64,000 nucleotides of DNA, from the NCBI GenBank assembly GCA_965198755.1, contig OZ240673.1, positions 4,154,001 through 4,218,000 of the forward strand. Reading direction: 5' to 3'. Positions 40,703-49,009 of the stretch are shown one piece after another. A program made the position numbers and the translations under genes. The notes under the pieces were generated by a model. The model was not told the DNA's origin. It made no database searches and worked only from the letters and a program-made list of their open reading frames with translations. Positions within the stretch are counted from its first letter, which is position 1; every line of letters starts with the position of its first letter. Origin of the DNA: BOG-908 sp963692875. Lineage in GTDB: Bacteria > Pseudomonadota > Alphaproteobacteria > Acetobacterales > Acetobacteraceae.

Positions 40703-41167
40703 ATGCAGCCTCCCGTAGACACTGACCGCATCGCCGAGATCATCGCCCCGCATCTGGGCCGCGAGGGTCCCGCCATGCCGATGCTGCACGCCATCCAGGC
40801 GGAGTACGGTTTCGTGCCGGACACTGCGGTGCCGGTGATCGCCCAGGCGCTGAACCTCTCGCGCGCCGAGGTGCACGGCCTGGTCTCCTTCTACCACGAT
40901 TTTCGCCACGCCCCGGCCGGCCGCACCGTGCTGAAACTCTGCCGTGCCGAAGCCTGCCAGAGCAGCGGCGCCGAGCGGGTTGCCGCGCATGCCAGCGCCC
41001 GCCTCGGCATCACCTGGCACGAGACGACGCCCGACGGCGCGGTGACGCTGGAGCCGGTGTTCTGCCTGGGCCTGTGCGCGGCCGCCCCCTGCGGCATGGT
41101 TGGCGAGCGGACCCTGGCGCGGCTGGACGAGGCGCGGCTCGACGCCGTGCTGGCGGCGGCCGCGTGA
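40703..41167 (+). CDS. fdsG: NAD-dependent formate dehydrogenase, gamma subunit
   Basis: NuoE-like subunit of 154 aa with a thioredoxin-fold 2Fe-2S cluster. Ligands are the Cys pair in LCRAEACQS and the pair in CLGLCAAAPCG. In soluble Fds enzymes this subunit belongs to the diaphorase unit that passes electrons from formate to NAD+. N-terminal PAMPMLHAIQAEYGFVPDTAVPVIAQALNLSRAEVHGLVSFYHDF is the conserved NuoE helical region. ATG 40703. The fdsB start GTG overlaps its stop (GTGA). Confidence 0.93.
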   Translation: MQPPVDTDRIAEIIAPHLGREGPAMPMLHAIQAEYGFVPDTAVPVIAQALNLSRAEVHGLVSFYHDFRHAPAGRTVLKLCRAEACQSSGAERVAAHASARLGITWHETTPDGAVTLEPVFCLGLCAAAPCGMVGERTLARLDEARLDAVLAAAA

Positions 41168-42699
41168 CCCGCATCTTCGTGCCGCGCGACGCGCTGGCGG
41201 TCTCGGTCGGCGCCGACGACGTGGCACAGGCGTTGCGCGCGGCGTGCCCGGACGCGGAGATCGTGCGCAACGGCTCGCGCGGCATGGCGTGGCTGGAGCC
41301 GTTCGTCGAAGTGGAGACCGCGCAGGGCCGCATCGGCTACGGACCGGTCGAGGCGGCCGACGTGGCCAGCCTGCTGACGGCCGGCTTCCTGGACGGCGGC
41401 GCGCACGAAAAGCGCATCGGCCGGCCGGAGGAGGTGCCGTTCCTGGCGCGACAGACGCGCGTCACCTTTGCCCGCGCCGGCATCACCGACCCGGTCAGCT
41501 ACGCCGACTACGTGGAGCACGGCGGCACTCAGGGGCTGCGCCGCGCGCTCGGCTTGGACGGTCCGGCGATCATCCAGGCGCTGACAGATTCGGGCCTGCG
41601 CGGCCGCGGCGGCGCCGGTTTCCCCACCGGCATCAAGTGGCGCACGGTGATGCTGGCGCCGGCCGACCAGAAATACATCGTCTGCAACGCCGACGAGGGC
41701 GACAGCGGCACCTTTGCCGACCGCATGGTGATGGAGGGCGACCCCTTCCTGCTGATCGAGGGCATGGCCATCGCCGGCGTGGCGGTGGGTGCCACGCGCG
41801 GCTACGTCTATCTGCGCTCGGAATACCCCCACGCGATCGCGGTGATGAACGAGGCGGTCGCAGTGGCGCGAGGCGAGGGAATGCTGGGGCCGAACGTGCT
41901 CGGCAGCGCGCACGCCTTCGAGTTGGAGATCCGGGTGGGCGCCGGGGCCTATGTCTGCGGCGAGGAGACCTCGCTGCTGGACAGCCTGGAGGGCAAGCGC
42001 GGCCAGGTGCGCGCCAAGCCGCCGCTGCCGGCCATCCAGGGCCTGTTCGGCAAGCCCACCGTGGTCAACAACGTGCTGTCGTTGGCCGCGGTGCCGGACA
42101 TCCTGCGCGAGGGCGGGGCGGCGGCATACCAGGCGCTGGGCTACGGGCGCTCGCGCGGGACGATGCCGGTGCAGCTCGCCGGCAACATCGCCTGCGGCGG
42201 CCTGTTCGAGGTCCCGTTCGGCATCACGCTCGGCGAGCTGGTGATGGACATCGGCGGCGGCACCGCGAGCGGCCGGCCGGTGCGCGCGGTGCAGGTGGGC
42301 GGGCCGCTGGGCGCCTATTTTCCGCCGGCGCTGTTCGACACGCCGTTCGACTACGAGGCGTTCGCCGCGCGCGACGGGCTGATCGGCCACGGCGGCGTCA
42401 CCGTGTTCGACGACACCGTGGACATGGCGCGCATGGCCCGTTTCGCGATGGAGTTCTGCGCCGTGGAGTCCTGCGGCAAGTGCACGCCCTGCCGCATCGG
42501 CTCCATTCGCGGGGTGGAGGTGCTCGACCGCATCATCGCCGGCGACACCAGCCAGCTCGGCCTGCTGGAGGACCTTTGCGACACGATGAAGTTCGGCTCG
42601 CTCTGCGCGCTGGGCGGCTTTACGCCCTACCCGGTGATGAGCGCGGTGCGTCACTTCCCGGAAGACTTTCGCAAACAGCTGCCGCTGGCGGCAGAGTAG
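41164..42699 (+). CDS. fdsB: NAD-dependent formate dehydrogenase, beta subunit
   Basis: NuoF-like diaphorase subunit of 511 aa. An N-terminal thioredoxin-like segment (residues 1-110) precedes the FMN/NADH domain with SGLRGRGGAGFPTGIKW and CNADEGDSGTFADR, a SLBB-like segment, and the 4Fe-4S site ESCGKCTPCRIGS followed by CDTMKFGSLCALGG. It transfers electrons from the molybdenum subunit to NAD+. GTG 41164 overlaps fdsG by 4 nt. Next comes fdsA after 10 bp. Confidence 0.95.
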   Translation: MTRIFVPRDALAVSVGADDVAQALRAACPDAEIVRNGSRGMAWLEPFVEVETAQGRIGYGPVEAADVASLLTAGFLDGGAHEKRIGRPEEVPFLARQTRVTFARAGITDPVSYADYVEHGGTQGLRRALGLDGPAIIQALTDSGLRGRGGAGFPTGIKWRTVMLAPADQKYIVCNADEGDSGTFADRMVMEGDPFLLIEGMAIAGVAVGATRGYVYLRSEYPHAIAVMNEAVAVARGEGMLGPNVLGSAHAFELEIRVGAGAYVCGEETSLLDSLEGKRGQVRAKPPLPAIQGLFGKPTVVNNVLSLAAVPDILREGGAAAYQALGYGRSRGTMPVQLAGNIACGGLFEVPFGITLGELVMDIGGGTASGRPVRAVQVGGPLGAYFPPALFDTPFDYEAFAARDGLIGHGGVTVFDDTVDMARMARFAMEFCAVESCGKCTPCRIGSIRGVEVLDRIIAGDTSQLGLLEDLCDTMKFGSLCALGGFTPYPVMSAVRHFPEDFRKQLPLAAE

Positions 42700-42709
42700 G
42701 AGCACGCAC

Positions 42710-45544
42710 ATGGCGCTGATCCAGGAGACCGACTACGGCACCCCGGCGAGCCGCGCCGAGGCCCAGGTCACCATCAAGATCGACGGGTTCGACGTCACCG
42801 TGCCGGAAGGCACCTCGGTGATGCGCGCGGCTGCCACCATCGGGGTGAGCATCCCCAAGCTGTGTGCCTCGGACTCGCTGAACGCCTACGGCTCCTGCCG
42901 GCTGTGCCTGGTGGAGATCGAGGGCCGCGCCGGCACGCCGGCGAGCTGCACCACGCTGGTCTCGCCGGGCATGTCGGTGGTCACCGGCAACGAGCGGTTA
43001 CGAAAACTCCGCAAGGGGGTGATGGAACTCTACATCTCCGACCACCCGCTCGACTGCCTCACCTGTGCGGCCAACGGCGACTGCGAGCTGCAGGACGCCG
43101 CCGGCGAGGTCGGCCTGCGCGACGTGCGCTACGGCTACCAGGGCGAGAACCACCTGAAGTCCGAGAAGGACCGCTCGAACCCGTATTTCGACTACGACCC
43201 GTCCAAGTGCATCGTCTGCAGCCGCTGCGTGCGCGCCTGCGAGGAGGTGCAGGGCACCTTTGCGCTGACGGTTGCCGGCCGCGGCTTCGACTCCCGCATC
43301 GCCGCCGGCCAGAACGAACCGTTTATGACCAGCGAGTGCGTCAGCTGCGGCGCCTGCGTGCAGGCGTGTCCCACGGCCACGCTGATCGAGAAGAAGGTTG
43401 TCGAGATCGGCACGCCGGAACGCTCGGTGGTGACCACCTGCGCCTATTGCGGCGTCGGCTGCCAGTTCAAGGCGGAGATGCGCGGGCCGGAACTGGTGCG
43501 CATGGTCCCCTACAAGGACGGCAAGGCCAACCACGGCCATAGCTGCGTGAAGGGCCGGTTCGCCTGGGGCTACGCCACCCACCGCGAGCGCATCACCAAG
43601 CCGATGATCCGCGAGAGCATCAGCGAGCCGTGGCGCGAGGTCACCTGGGAGCAGGCGTTCGAGCGCGCCGCCTCCGAGATCCACCGCATCCAGGCCAAGC
43701 ACGGCCGCACCTCGGTGGGCGGCATCACCAGCTCGCGCTGCACCAACGAGGAATCCTACCTGGTGCAGAAGCTGGTGCGCGCCGGCTTCGGCAACAACAA
43801 CGTGGACACCTGCGCGCGCGTCTGCCACTCGCCGACCGGGTTCGGCCTGTCGCAGACCTACGGCACGTCGGCCGGCACGCAGGATTTCGACAGCGTCGAG
43901 GCGACCGACGTCATGCTGGTGATCGGCGCCAACCCGACCGACGGCCACCCGGTGTTCGCCTCGCGCATGAAGAAGCGGCTGCGCGCCGGTGCCAAGCTGA
44001 TCGTCATCGACCCCCGCCGCATCGACATGGTGCGCAGCCCGCATATCGAGGCGGCGTTCCACTTGCCGCTGCAGCCCGGCACCAACGTGGCCGTGCTGAC
44101 GGCGATGGCGCACGTGATCGTGGCCGAAGGCCTGGTCGACGAGGCCTTCGTGCGCGAGCGCTGCGACATGGACGAGTTCAACGCCTGGCTGGAGTTCGTG
44201 CTCGAGCCGCAGAACAGCCCCGAGCAGGTATCGCTCGTCTCCGGCGTGCCGGCCGGGGACCTCCGCTCGGCGGCGCGGCTCTACGCCACCGGCGGCAACG
44301 CGGCGATCTTCTACGGACTGGGTGTCACCGAGCACAGCCAGGGCACCACCACGGTGATGGCGATCGCCAACCTGGCGATGGCGACGGGCAACATCGGCCG
44401 CCCCGGCGTTGGCGTGAACCCGCTGCGCGGCCAGAACAACGTTCAGGGCAGCTGCGACATGGGCAGCTTCCCGCACGAGCTGCCGGGCTACCAGCACGTC
44501 AGCAACGACGCCGCGCGCGAGATCTTCGACCGCGAATGGGGTGTGGCCGTCGACCGCGAGCCGGGCCTGCGCATCAACAACATGCTCGACGCCGCGGTGG
44601 AGGGCAGCTTCAAGGCGATCTACATCCAGGGCGAGGACATCGCCCAGTCCGACCCGGATTCGCGCCACGTCATCGCCGGGCTGACCGCGATGGAGTGCGT
44701 CATCGTGCAGGACCTGTTTCTCAACGAGACGGCGAACTACGCGCACATCTTCCTGCCCGGCACCACGTTCCTGGAAAAGGACGGCACCTTCACCAATGCC
44801 GAACGCCGCATTAATCGCGTGCGCCGGGTGATCCAGCCGCTGCCGGGCCTGGCCGACTGGGAGGTGACGCTGCGCCTGGCCGACGCGCTGGGCGTCAACA
44901 TCGGCACTTACAGCCACCCGAGCGAGGTGATGGACGAGATCGCCCGCACCACCGCCAGCTTCGCCACCGTGTCCTACAAGACGTTGGACGAGCTCGGCTC
45001 CGTGCAGTGGCCTTGCAACGCGGCGGCGCCCGCCGGCACGCCGGTGATGCACGTGGACCAGTTCGTGCGCGGCCTGGGCCGCTTCATCGTCACCGAGTAC
45101 ATCCCCACCGAGGAACGCTCCGGCCCGCGCTTCCCGCTGCTGCTGACCACCGGCCGCATCCTCAGCCAATACAACGTCGGCGCGCAGACCAGGCGCACCG
45201 AGAACAGCCGCTGGCACGAGGAAGACCTGCTCGAGATCAACCCGTTCGACGCCGAGCAGCGCGGCGTACGCGAGGCCGACTGGGTGCGCATCGCCAGCCG
45301 CGCCGGCGAGACCACGCTGCGCGCCCGCATTACCGACCGGGTGGCGCCGGGCGTGGTCTACACCACATTCCACCACCCGATGACGCAGGCCAACGTGATC
45401 ACCACCGACCACTCGGACTGGGCGACGAACTGCCCGGAATACAAGGTTACGGCGGTGCAGGTTAGTCCGAGTAACGGCCCGTCTGCTTGGCAGGAGGAGT
45501 ATCGGCGGCACTCCGATCAGTCGCGGCGGATTGCGGCGGAGTAA
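42710..45544 (+). CDS. fdsA: NAD-dependent formate dehydrogenase, alpha (molybdenum) subunit
   Basis: Catalytic subunit of 944 aa that oxidises formate to CO2 at a bis-MGD molybdenum site. N-terminal clusters: 2Fe-2S (LCASDSLNAYGSCRLCLVEI), NuoG-like HxxxC..C site (DHPLDCLTCAANGDCELQ), two 4Fe-4S ferredoxin motifs (CIVCSRCVRACEEVQG, CVSCGACVQACPTATL) and CAYCGVGC. The molybdenum ligand is Cys372 in CARVCHSPTGFG, so it is a cysteine not a selenocysteine enzyme. The C-terminal molybdopterin domain ends with TTFHHPMTQANVITTDHSDW. The stop TAA forms the edge of repeat R37. The accessory genes fdsC and fdsD that usually follow are not here. Confidence 0.96.
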   Translation: MALIQETDYGTPASRAEAQVTIKIDGFDVTVPEGTSVMRAAATIGVSIPKLCASDSLNAYGSCRLCLVEIEGRAGTPASCTTLVSPGMSVVTGNERLRKLRKGVMELYISDHPLDCLTCAANGDCELQDAAGEVGLRDVRYGYQGENHLKSEKDRSNPYFDYDPSKCIVCSRCVRACEEVQGTFALTVAGRGFDSRIAAGQNEPFMTSECVSCGACVQACPTATLIEKKVVEIGTPERSVVTTCAYCGVGCQFKAEMRGPELVRMVPYKDGKANHGHSCVKGRFAWGYATHRERITKPMIRESISEPWREVTWEQAFERAASEIHRIQAKHGRTSVGGITSSRCTNEESYLVQKLVRAGFGNNNVDTCARVCHSPTGFGLSQTYGTSAGTQDFDSVEATDVMLVIGANPTDGHPVFASRMKKRLRAGAKLIVIDPRRIDMVRSPHIEAAFHLPLQPGTNVAVLTAMAHVIVAEGLVDEAFVRERCDMDEFNAWLEFVLEPQNSPEQVSLVSGVPAGDLRSAARLYATGGNAAIFYGLGVTEHSQGTTTVMAIANLAMATGNIGRPGVGVNPLRGQNNVQGSCDMGSFPHELPGYQHVSNDAAREIFDREWGVAVDREPGLRINNMLDAAVEGSFKAIYIQGEDIAQSDPDSRHVIAGLTAMECVIVQDLFLNETANYAHIFLPGTTFLEKDGTFTNAERRINRVRRVIQPLPGLADWEVTLRLADALGVNIGTYSHPSEVMDEIARTTASFATVSYKTLDELGSVQWPCNAAAPAGTPVMHVDQFVRGLGRFIVTEYIPTEERSGPRFPLLLTTGRILSQYNVGAQTRRTENSRWHEEDLLEINPFDAEQRGVREADWVRIASRAGETTLRARITDRVAPGVVYTTFHHPMTQANVITTDHSDWATNCPEYKVTAVQVSPSNGPSAWQEEYRRHSDQSRRIAAE

Positions 45545-45719
45545 GCAAGCAAGCGGTTCTTTTTTGAAAAAAAGAACCAAAAAACTTTTGGTCTCTGGAG
45601 GTGCGCCGTGGTGAAGCGGGTCGTGCACCTTGTAGGCATTATGCGGACGTGTCCGCGACGCGTGCCTGAGGGACCAAAAGTTTTTTGGTTCTTTTTTTCA
45701 AAAAAGAACTTCTTGCCTT
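45543..45719. repeat. XY repeat R37 (X arm at both ends)
   Basis: The only copy with X arms on both sides. The core is enlarged and mixed (GGTCTCTGGAGG..GTGTCCGCGACGCGTGCC), suggesting recombination between two copies. Right outer flank is GAACTTCTTGCC. Lies between fdsA and gspH. Confidence 0.85.
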
Positions 45720-45764
45720 CCTTGTAACTTGCCTCACGCGCGCGCCACGCGCCTTTTCCTTTCC

Positions 45765-46205
45765 ATGCGCAGGGAAGCCGGCTTCACCCTGATCGAGATC
45801 CTCGTCACCCTCGCCATCCTCGGTGTGGCGATGGGCCTGATCATCGGCCGCGGACCGATGAACAGCCGCGGCCTGCAGGTGCGCGCGGCCGCCGGCGCCA
45901 TCGCGCAGAGCCTGCGCGCTGCCCGCGCCCAGGCCATCGCCACCGACCAGGACGTGGCCGTCGCCATCGACCCAGGCCGGCACGCTTTTGCCATCGACCG
46001 AGGGCCGGTGCGCACCGTCGCCGCCGACATCCCGTTCGACGTGCTGCCGCCGGCGCTGCGCGGCCTGGGCACCGTGCGGTTGATCCGTTTCTCGCCGGAC
46101 GGCAGTGCCACCGGCGGTGAGGTGCGGCTCGGCGCCGGCCGGCACCGCCTGGGCATCAGCGTGGAGTGGCTGACCGGCCGCGTGGTGGTCGCCGATGCGC
46201 CCTGA
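45765..46205 (+). CDS. gspH: Type II secretion minor pseudopilin GspH
   Basis: Pseudopilin of 146 aa. The leader MRREAG is followed by FTLIEILVTLAILGVAMGLII; prepilin peptidase should cut after Gly6, leaving Phe+1 and Glu+5. The globular part ends with VEWLTGRVVVADAP. GspH, I, J and K form the tip of the type II secretion pseudopilus in the inner membrane/periplasm. ATG 45765. It overlaps gspI by 11 nt. Other gsp genes (C-G, L, M) are not in the window. Confidence 0.87.
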   Translation: MRREAGFTLIEILVTLAILGVAMGLIIGRGPMNSRGLQVRAAAGAIAQSLRAARAQAIATDQDVAVAIDPGRHAFAIDRGPVRTVAADIPFDVLPPALRGLGTVRLIRFSPDGSATGGEVRLGAGRHRLGISVEWLTGRVVVADAP

Positions 46206-46632
46206 ACGTGCGGCGCAGTCCGGCTTCACACTGCTGGAGGTGATGATCGCCTTTGTCATCGCCGCACTCGCCATGGGCGCGCTGTTCGGCGGCACCGTCT
46301 CCGGCCTGGACGCGACCTCGGTGGCCGCGCGCTACGACGAGGCGATCTCGCTGGCGCAGTCGCATTTGGCGGCGATCGGGCGCGGCACCGGCATCGCCAA
46401 GCAGGACACCAGCGGGGCGGAGGGCGAGGGGTTCACCTGGCATTTGCGGGTGCGCGAGGCGGGCTCCCGGCAGCTGACGCTCAGCGAGCAGGACCGCGCC
46501 AACGACATCAAGCCGAGCCGGGCGGTGCTGTACGACGTGATCGTCACGGAAAGCTGGAAGGCAGGCGGGCGGGAACGGCAGGTGACGCTGGCGACGCGCA
46601 GGTTCGACGTGCGCGCGGCGGAGGGGTCGTAA
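46195..46632 (+). CDS. gspI: Type II secretion minor pseudopilin GspI
   Basis: Pseudopilin of 145 aa with leader MRPERAAQSG and FTLLEVMIAFVIAALAMGALFGG; cleavage expected after Gly10, Glu+5 present. GspI nucleates the tip complex with J and K. The reading frame starts within gspH. The stop TAA is the first triplet of repeat R38 (TAAGCAAG), after which gspJ begins inside the repeat. Confidence 0.87.
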   Translation: MRPERAAQSGFTLLEVMIAFVIAALAMGALFGGTVSGLDATSVAARYDEAISLAQSHLAAIGRGTGIAKQDTSGAEGEGFTWHLRVREAGSRQLTLSEQDRANDIKPSRAVLYDVIVTESWKAGGRERQVTLATRRFDVRAAEGS

Positions 46633-46757
46633 GCAAGATGTTCTTGTTCAAGAAAAAGAACCAAGTTCTTGTCTCCGCTGTCGCGCGCGCGTCCCGTGAG
46701 CGCGCGACAGCGGAGACAAAAGTTTTTTGCTTCTTTTTTTCAAAACAGAAGGCCTTG
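46631..46757 (-). repeat. XY repeat R38 (R), translated into the GspJ leader
   Basis: X arm left with unusual changes (ATGTTCTTGTTCAAG) that create an ATG; symmetric core (TCTCCGCTGTCGCGCG..CGCGACAGCGGAG); Yc-like arm right with one mutation. The whole element is open in the gspJ frame. Confidence 0.88.
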
Positions 46758-47345
46758 CCGTCCGGCTTCACCCTGATCGAGGTGATCGTAGCCCTGGTGG
46801 TGCTGGGCTTCGTCCTGGCCGGTCTGGCGCAAGCCACGAGGTTCGGCATGTCCGCCTGGGCGTTGGAGACCAGGCTCGCCGAGAACTCCGCCCAGCTCGA
46901 GCGCATGGACCGCGTGCTGCGCCGGCTGATCGAGCAGGCCTCGCCGCCCGTCTCCACCGACGACAAGCCGCTGGTGGGCCAGGAGCACCGCCTGACGATG
47001 ATGACCCTGTTGCCCGACGAGCCGCAGACCCAGCCGGTCCGTCACGCCGAGCTGGCGATCGGCGTGGACGACCGCCACCGCCTGGTGCTGCGCTGGCGGC
47101 CGCACCCTAACGCCGTGGCGATCGGCACGCCGCCCGTCCAGCAGGAGATCGTGCTGGCGGAGGGTGTGGAGCGGATCGACCTGGCGTACCGCGCGTCCGC
47201 GGCCGACGGCGGCAAGTGGACCAAGACGTGGACCGAGAACGCGTTGCCGGCGCTGGTGCAGATCCACTTCGTGCTGCCCAAGGGCAAGCACCGTTGGCCC
47301 GACATGGCCGTGCCAACCCTGCTGGACCCCAATGGCAGTTTTTGA
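46638..47345 (+). CDS. gspJ: Type II secretion minor pseudopilin GspJ with repeat-coded leader
   Basis: The pseudopilin body begins at SGFTLIEVIVALVVLGFVLAGLAQ and continues with GspJ-like SAWALETRLAENSAQLERMDRVLRRLIEQ. The frame is open from ATG 46638, so the first 39 residues (MFLFKKKNQVLVSAVARA.. to ..SKQKA) are translated repeat R38. Prepilin peptidase would remove all of this after Gly42. Alternatively a TTG at 46755 in the repeat end gives a five-residue leader (MPSG). Either way the ribosome binding site lies in the repeat. Glu+5 is present. The stop is 4 nt before the gspK start. Confidence 0.83.
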   Translation: MFLFKKKNQVLVSAVARASRERATAETKVFCFFFSKQKALPSGFTLIEVIVALVVLGFVLAGLAQATRFGMSAWALETRLAENSAQLERMDRVLRRLIEQASPPVSTDDKPLVGQEHRLTMMTLLPDEPQTQPVRHAELAIGVDDRHRLVLRWRPHPNAVAIGTPPVQQEIVLAEGVERIDLAYRASAADGGKWTKTWTENALPALVQIHFVLPKGKHRWPDMAVPTLLDPNGSF

Positions 47346-47349
47346 ACGT

Positions 47350-48267
47350 ATGAGGGCTCTCACGCTGCCGTGCAGGCCGACAAGCGTCCGCATCGTATCA
47401 CCCCGGGAACAAAAGTTTTTTGGTTCTTTTTTTCAAAAAAGAACGCTTTCTTCCGATGCCGGCTTCGCCCTGCTGCTGGTCCTATGGACGATGGCCCTGC
47501 TCTCCCTGCTGGCCGCCCAGGTCACCGGAAGCGGCCGAGCGGAGACGCGCCTGTCCTCGGCCCTGCGCGGCGGTGCGCAGCTGCAAGCGGCGGCAGACGC
47601 GGCGGTGGCTGAGACGATCTGGCACATGCTGGACGGCGGCGGCGACTACTGGCCGCCCGGCGCGATGACCCGCGTGCTCGACGAGCCGGCCGGCCGCGTG
47701 CTGGTCAGCGTCACCGACGAGCGCGGCAAGCTGGACATCAACCAGTCGCCGCCGGCGCTGCTGCAGGCGCTGTTCTCCATCGTGGGTGCGGACCGCAGCA
47801 CGGCGCAGACGGTGTCCAACGCGATTGCCGACTGGCGGTCCCAGCAGCCGGGCGGTCCGGACGCGGAGTCCCCGGCCACCCTCGCCTACCGCGCGGACGG
47901 GCGGCGCTGGGGTCCGGCGGGGCAGGAGTTCCAGCGGCTGGACGAGCTGAAGCTGGTGCTTGGCATGTCGCCGGCGCTGTATCAGGCGAGCTTGCCTTAC
48001 CTGACGCTGGCGCTGGAGCAGGCGCCCTGGACGGCTTATGCGAGCCAGACGGTGCTGGCGGCGATCATGCGGGCCAAGCGGGATGCCGGCCTGACGGTGG
48101 ACCCCGCCGATGCGCGCGGGCCGATCGTGCTGCAGATAGAGGCGCGGGCGGCTGGGCCTGACGGGGCCGCGTTCGTCCGGCGTACGCTGTTCCGGCTGGA
48201 TGGGACGTTGAGCGGGCCGGCTTGGAAGTACCGGATCCTGAGCTGGGAGGATGGGGTGGCGAAGTGA
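47350..48267 (+). CDS. gspK: Type II secretion minor pseudopilin GspK with repeat-coded leader
   Basis: GspK of 305 aa from ATG 47350. The membrane segment is GFALLLVLWTMALLSLLAAQV, lacking Glu+5 as usual for GspK, and the body has the conserved DERGKLDINQSPPALL and the helical-domain features of tip pseudopilins. The leader before the cleavage Gly is 37 residues long because half repeat R39 (FFGSFFQKRTLS) is read in frame; no start codon exists nearer the pilin signal. If the leader is cut as normal the repeat peptide is discarded. Last gene of gspHIJK. Confidence 0.85.
   Translation: MRALTLPCRPTSVRIVSPREQKFFGSFFQKRTLSSDAGFALLLVLWTMALLSLLAAQVTGSGRAETRLSSALRGGAQLQAAADAAVAETIWHMLDGGGDYWPPGAMTRVLDEPAGRVLVSVTDERGKLDINQSPPALLQALFSIVGADRSTAQTVSNAIADWRSQQPGGPDAESPATLAYRADGRRWGPAGQEFQRLDELKLVLGMSPALYQASLPYLTLALEQAPWTAYASQTVLAAIMRAKRDAGLTVDPADARGPIVLQIEARAAGPDGAAFVRRTLFRLDGTLSGPAWKYRILSWEDGVAK
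47403..47449 (+). repeat. XY repeat R39 (F, Y arm missing), inside gspK
   Basis: CCCGGGAAC, inner stem CAAAAGTTTTTTGG and X arm to GAACGCTTTC. The left part of core and Y arm are absent. It lies within the first 35 codons of gspK. Confidence 0.85.
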
Positions 48268-48344
48268 TGCCGGAGGGCTGGACTTTAGCTTTTTGTTCAG
48301 GCGAGTATCTGTATACGACGGGCAACCCCGTTTGGTCGGAAGAA

Positions 48345-48377
48345 GCTCTAGGTCTTTAAACGGAACTGCTTGCCTTC
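48345..48377 (+). repeat. Decayed XY repeat X arm
   Basis: CTCTAGGTCTTTAAACGGAAC followed by TGCTTGCCTTCG retains the order of a right X arm and its flank with loss of much of the T/A stem. The rest of 48268-48442 holds no gene. Confidence 0.5.
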
Positions 48378-48442
48378 GTTGCCGCCGCCGACGCATATCG
48401 ACCCGAACGTTTGGCGTCTTAGCAAGCCGGTAGAGGCGACAC

Positions 48443-49009
48443 ATGGGTCTCGCGCCACAAGCCCCGGCAGCTCCAACGCCGGCTCCTGCCAATCCCAACG
48501 CGAACATGACGACCAGTGCGGCAGGCGTTGCGGCGTTGCGGGCGAGCGAGGGTCAGCGCAACGGTGGCGGCGCCTACAATGACCAGGCGAACAACTGCAC
48601 GCGCGGGACCGGCATATTGGTGCATACCGGCCCCTGCACGGCGGCTGAACTTGCTCAGCCGCCCGACCAGCAGGCCAACGAGGCGACGTTCCAGACGCGC
48701 CTGCAGGCGGCGGAGGCGAGCGTCCGCCGCCAAGTGACGGACCGGCCGCTCACCCAGGAGCAGTTCGACTCGCTCGTCTCTGCCACGTTCAACCTGGGTG
48801 CCGCCGGCGCGGCCCCGGTCACCAACGCCGCGAACCAACGCGACGACGCCGGCGTGCAACGTGAACTGCGCGCTCGAGTCTTCGTGCGTCCGCGTGACGC
48901 GCGAGGTCACCCGACCGGTCCGGCCGTGCGGAGCCAGGGACTTGCAAACCGCCGCGAGCGGGAGGCACAGCCTTTCGCGCCGGCGCCTGCACAGGCGCCA
49001 CAGCGATGA
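48443..49009 (+). CDS. GH24 (T4-lysozyme type) muramidase without signal peptide
   Basis: Protein of 188 aa. A Pro/Ala/Asn-rich N-terminal tail of about 24 residues precedes a GH24 domain: ALRASEGQRNGGGAYNDQAN, with candidate catalytic Glu36, Asp47 and Thr53 in the E-x8..10-D-x5-T arrangement, then LTQEQFDSLVSATFNLGAAG. It should cleave peptidoglycan glycan strands. There is no signal peptide, holin or other phage gene nearby. The exported downstream gene starts within the stop region (ATGA). An effector-immunity pair for a secretion system is one reading; a phage relic is another. Confidence 0.78.
   Translation: MGLAPQAPAAPTPAPANPNANMTTSAAGVAALRASEGQRNGGGAYNDQANNCTRGTGILVHTGPCTAAELAQPPDQQANEATFQTRLQAAEASVRRQVTDRPLTQEQFDSLVSATFNLGAAGAAPVTNAANQRDDAGVQRELRARVFVRPRDARGHPTGPAVRSQGLANRREREAQPFAPAPAQAPQR

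Noticed and set aside
48443..49009. Prophage endolysin
   Set aside because: No holin, structural or integrase genes nearby; the overlapping exported partner fits another role better. Not fully excluded.
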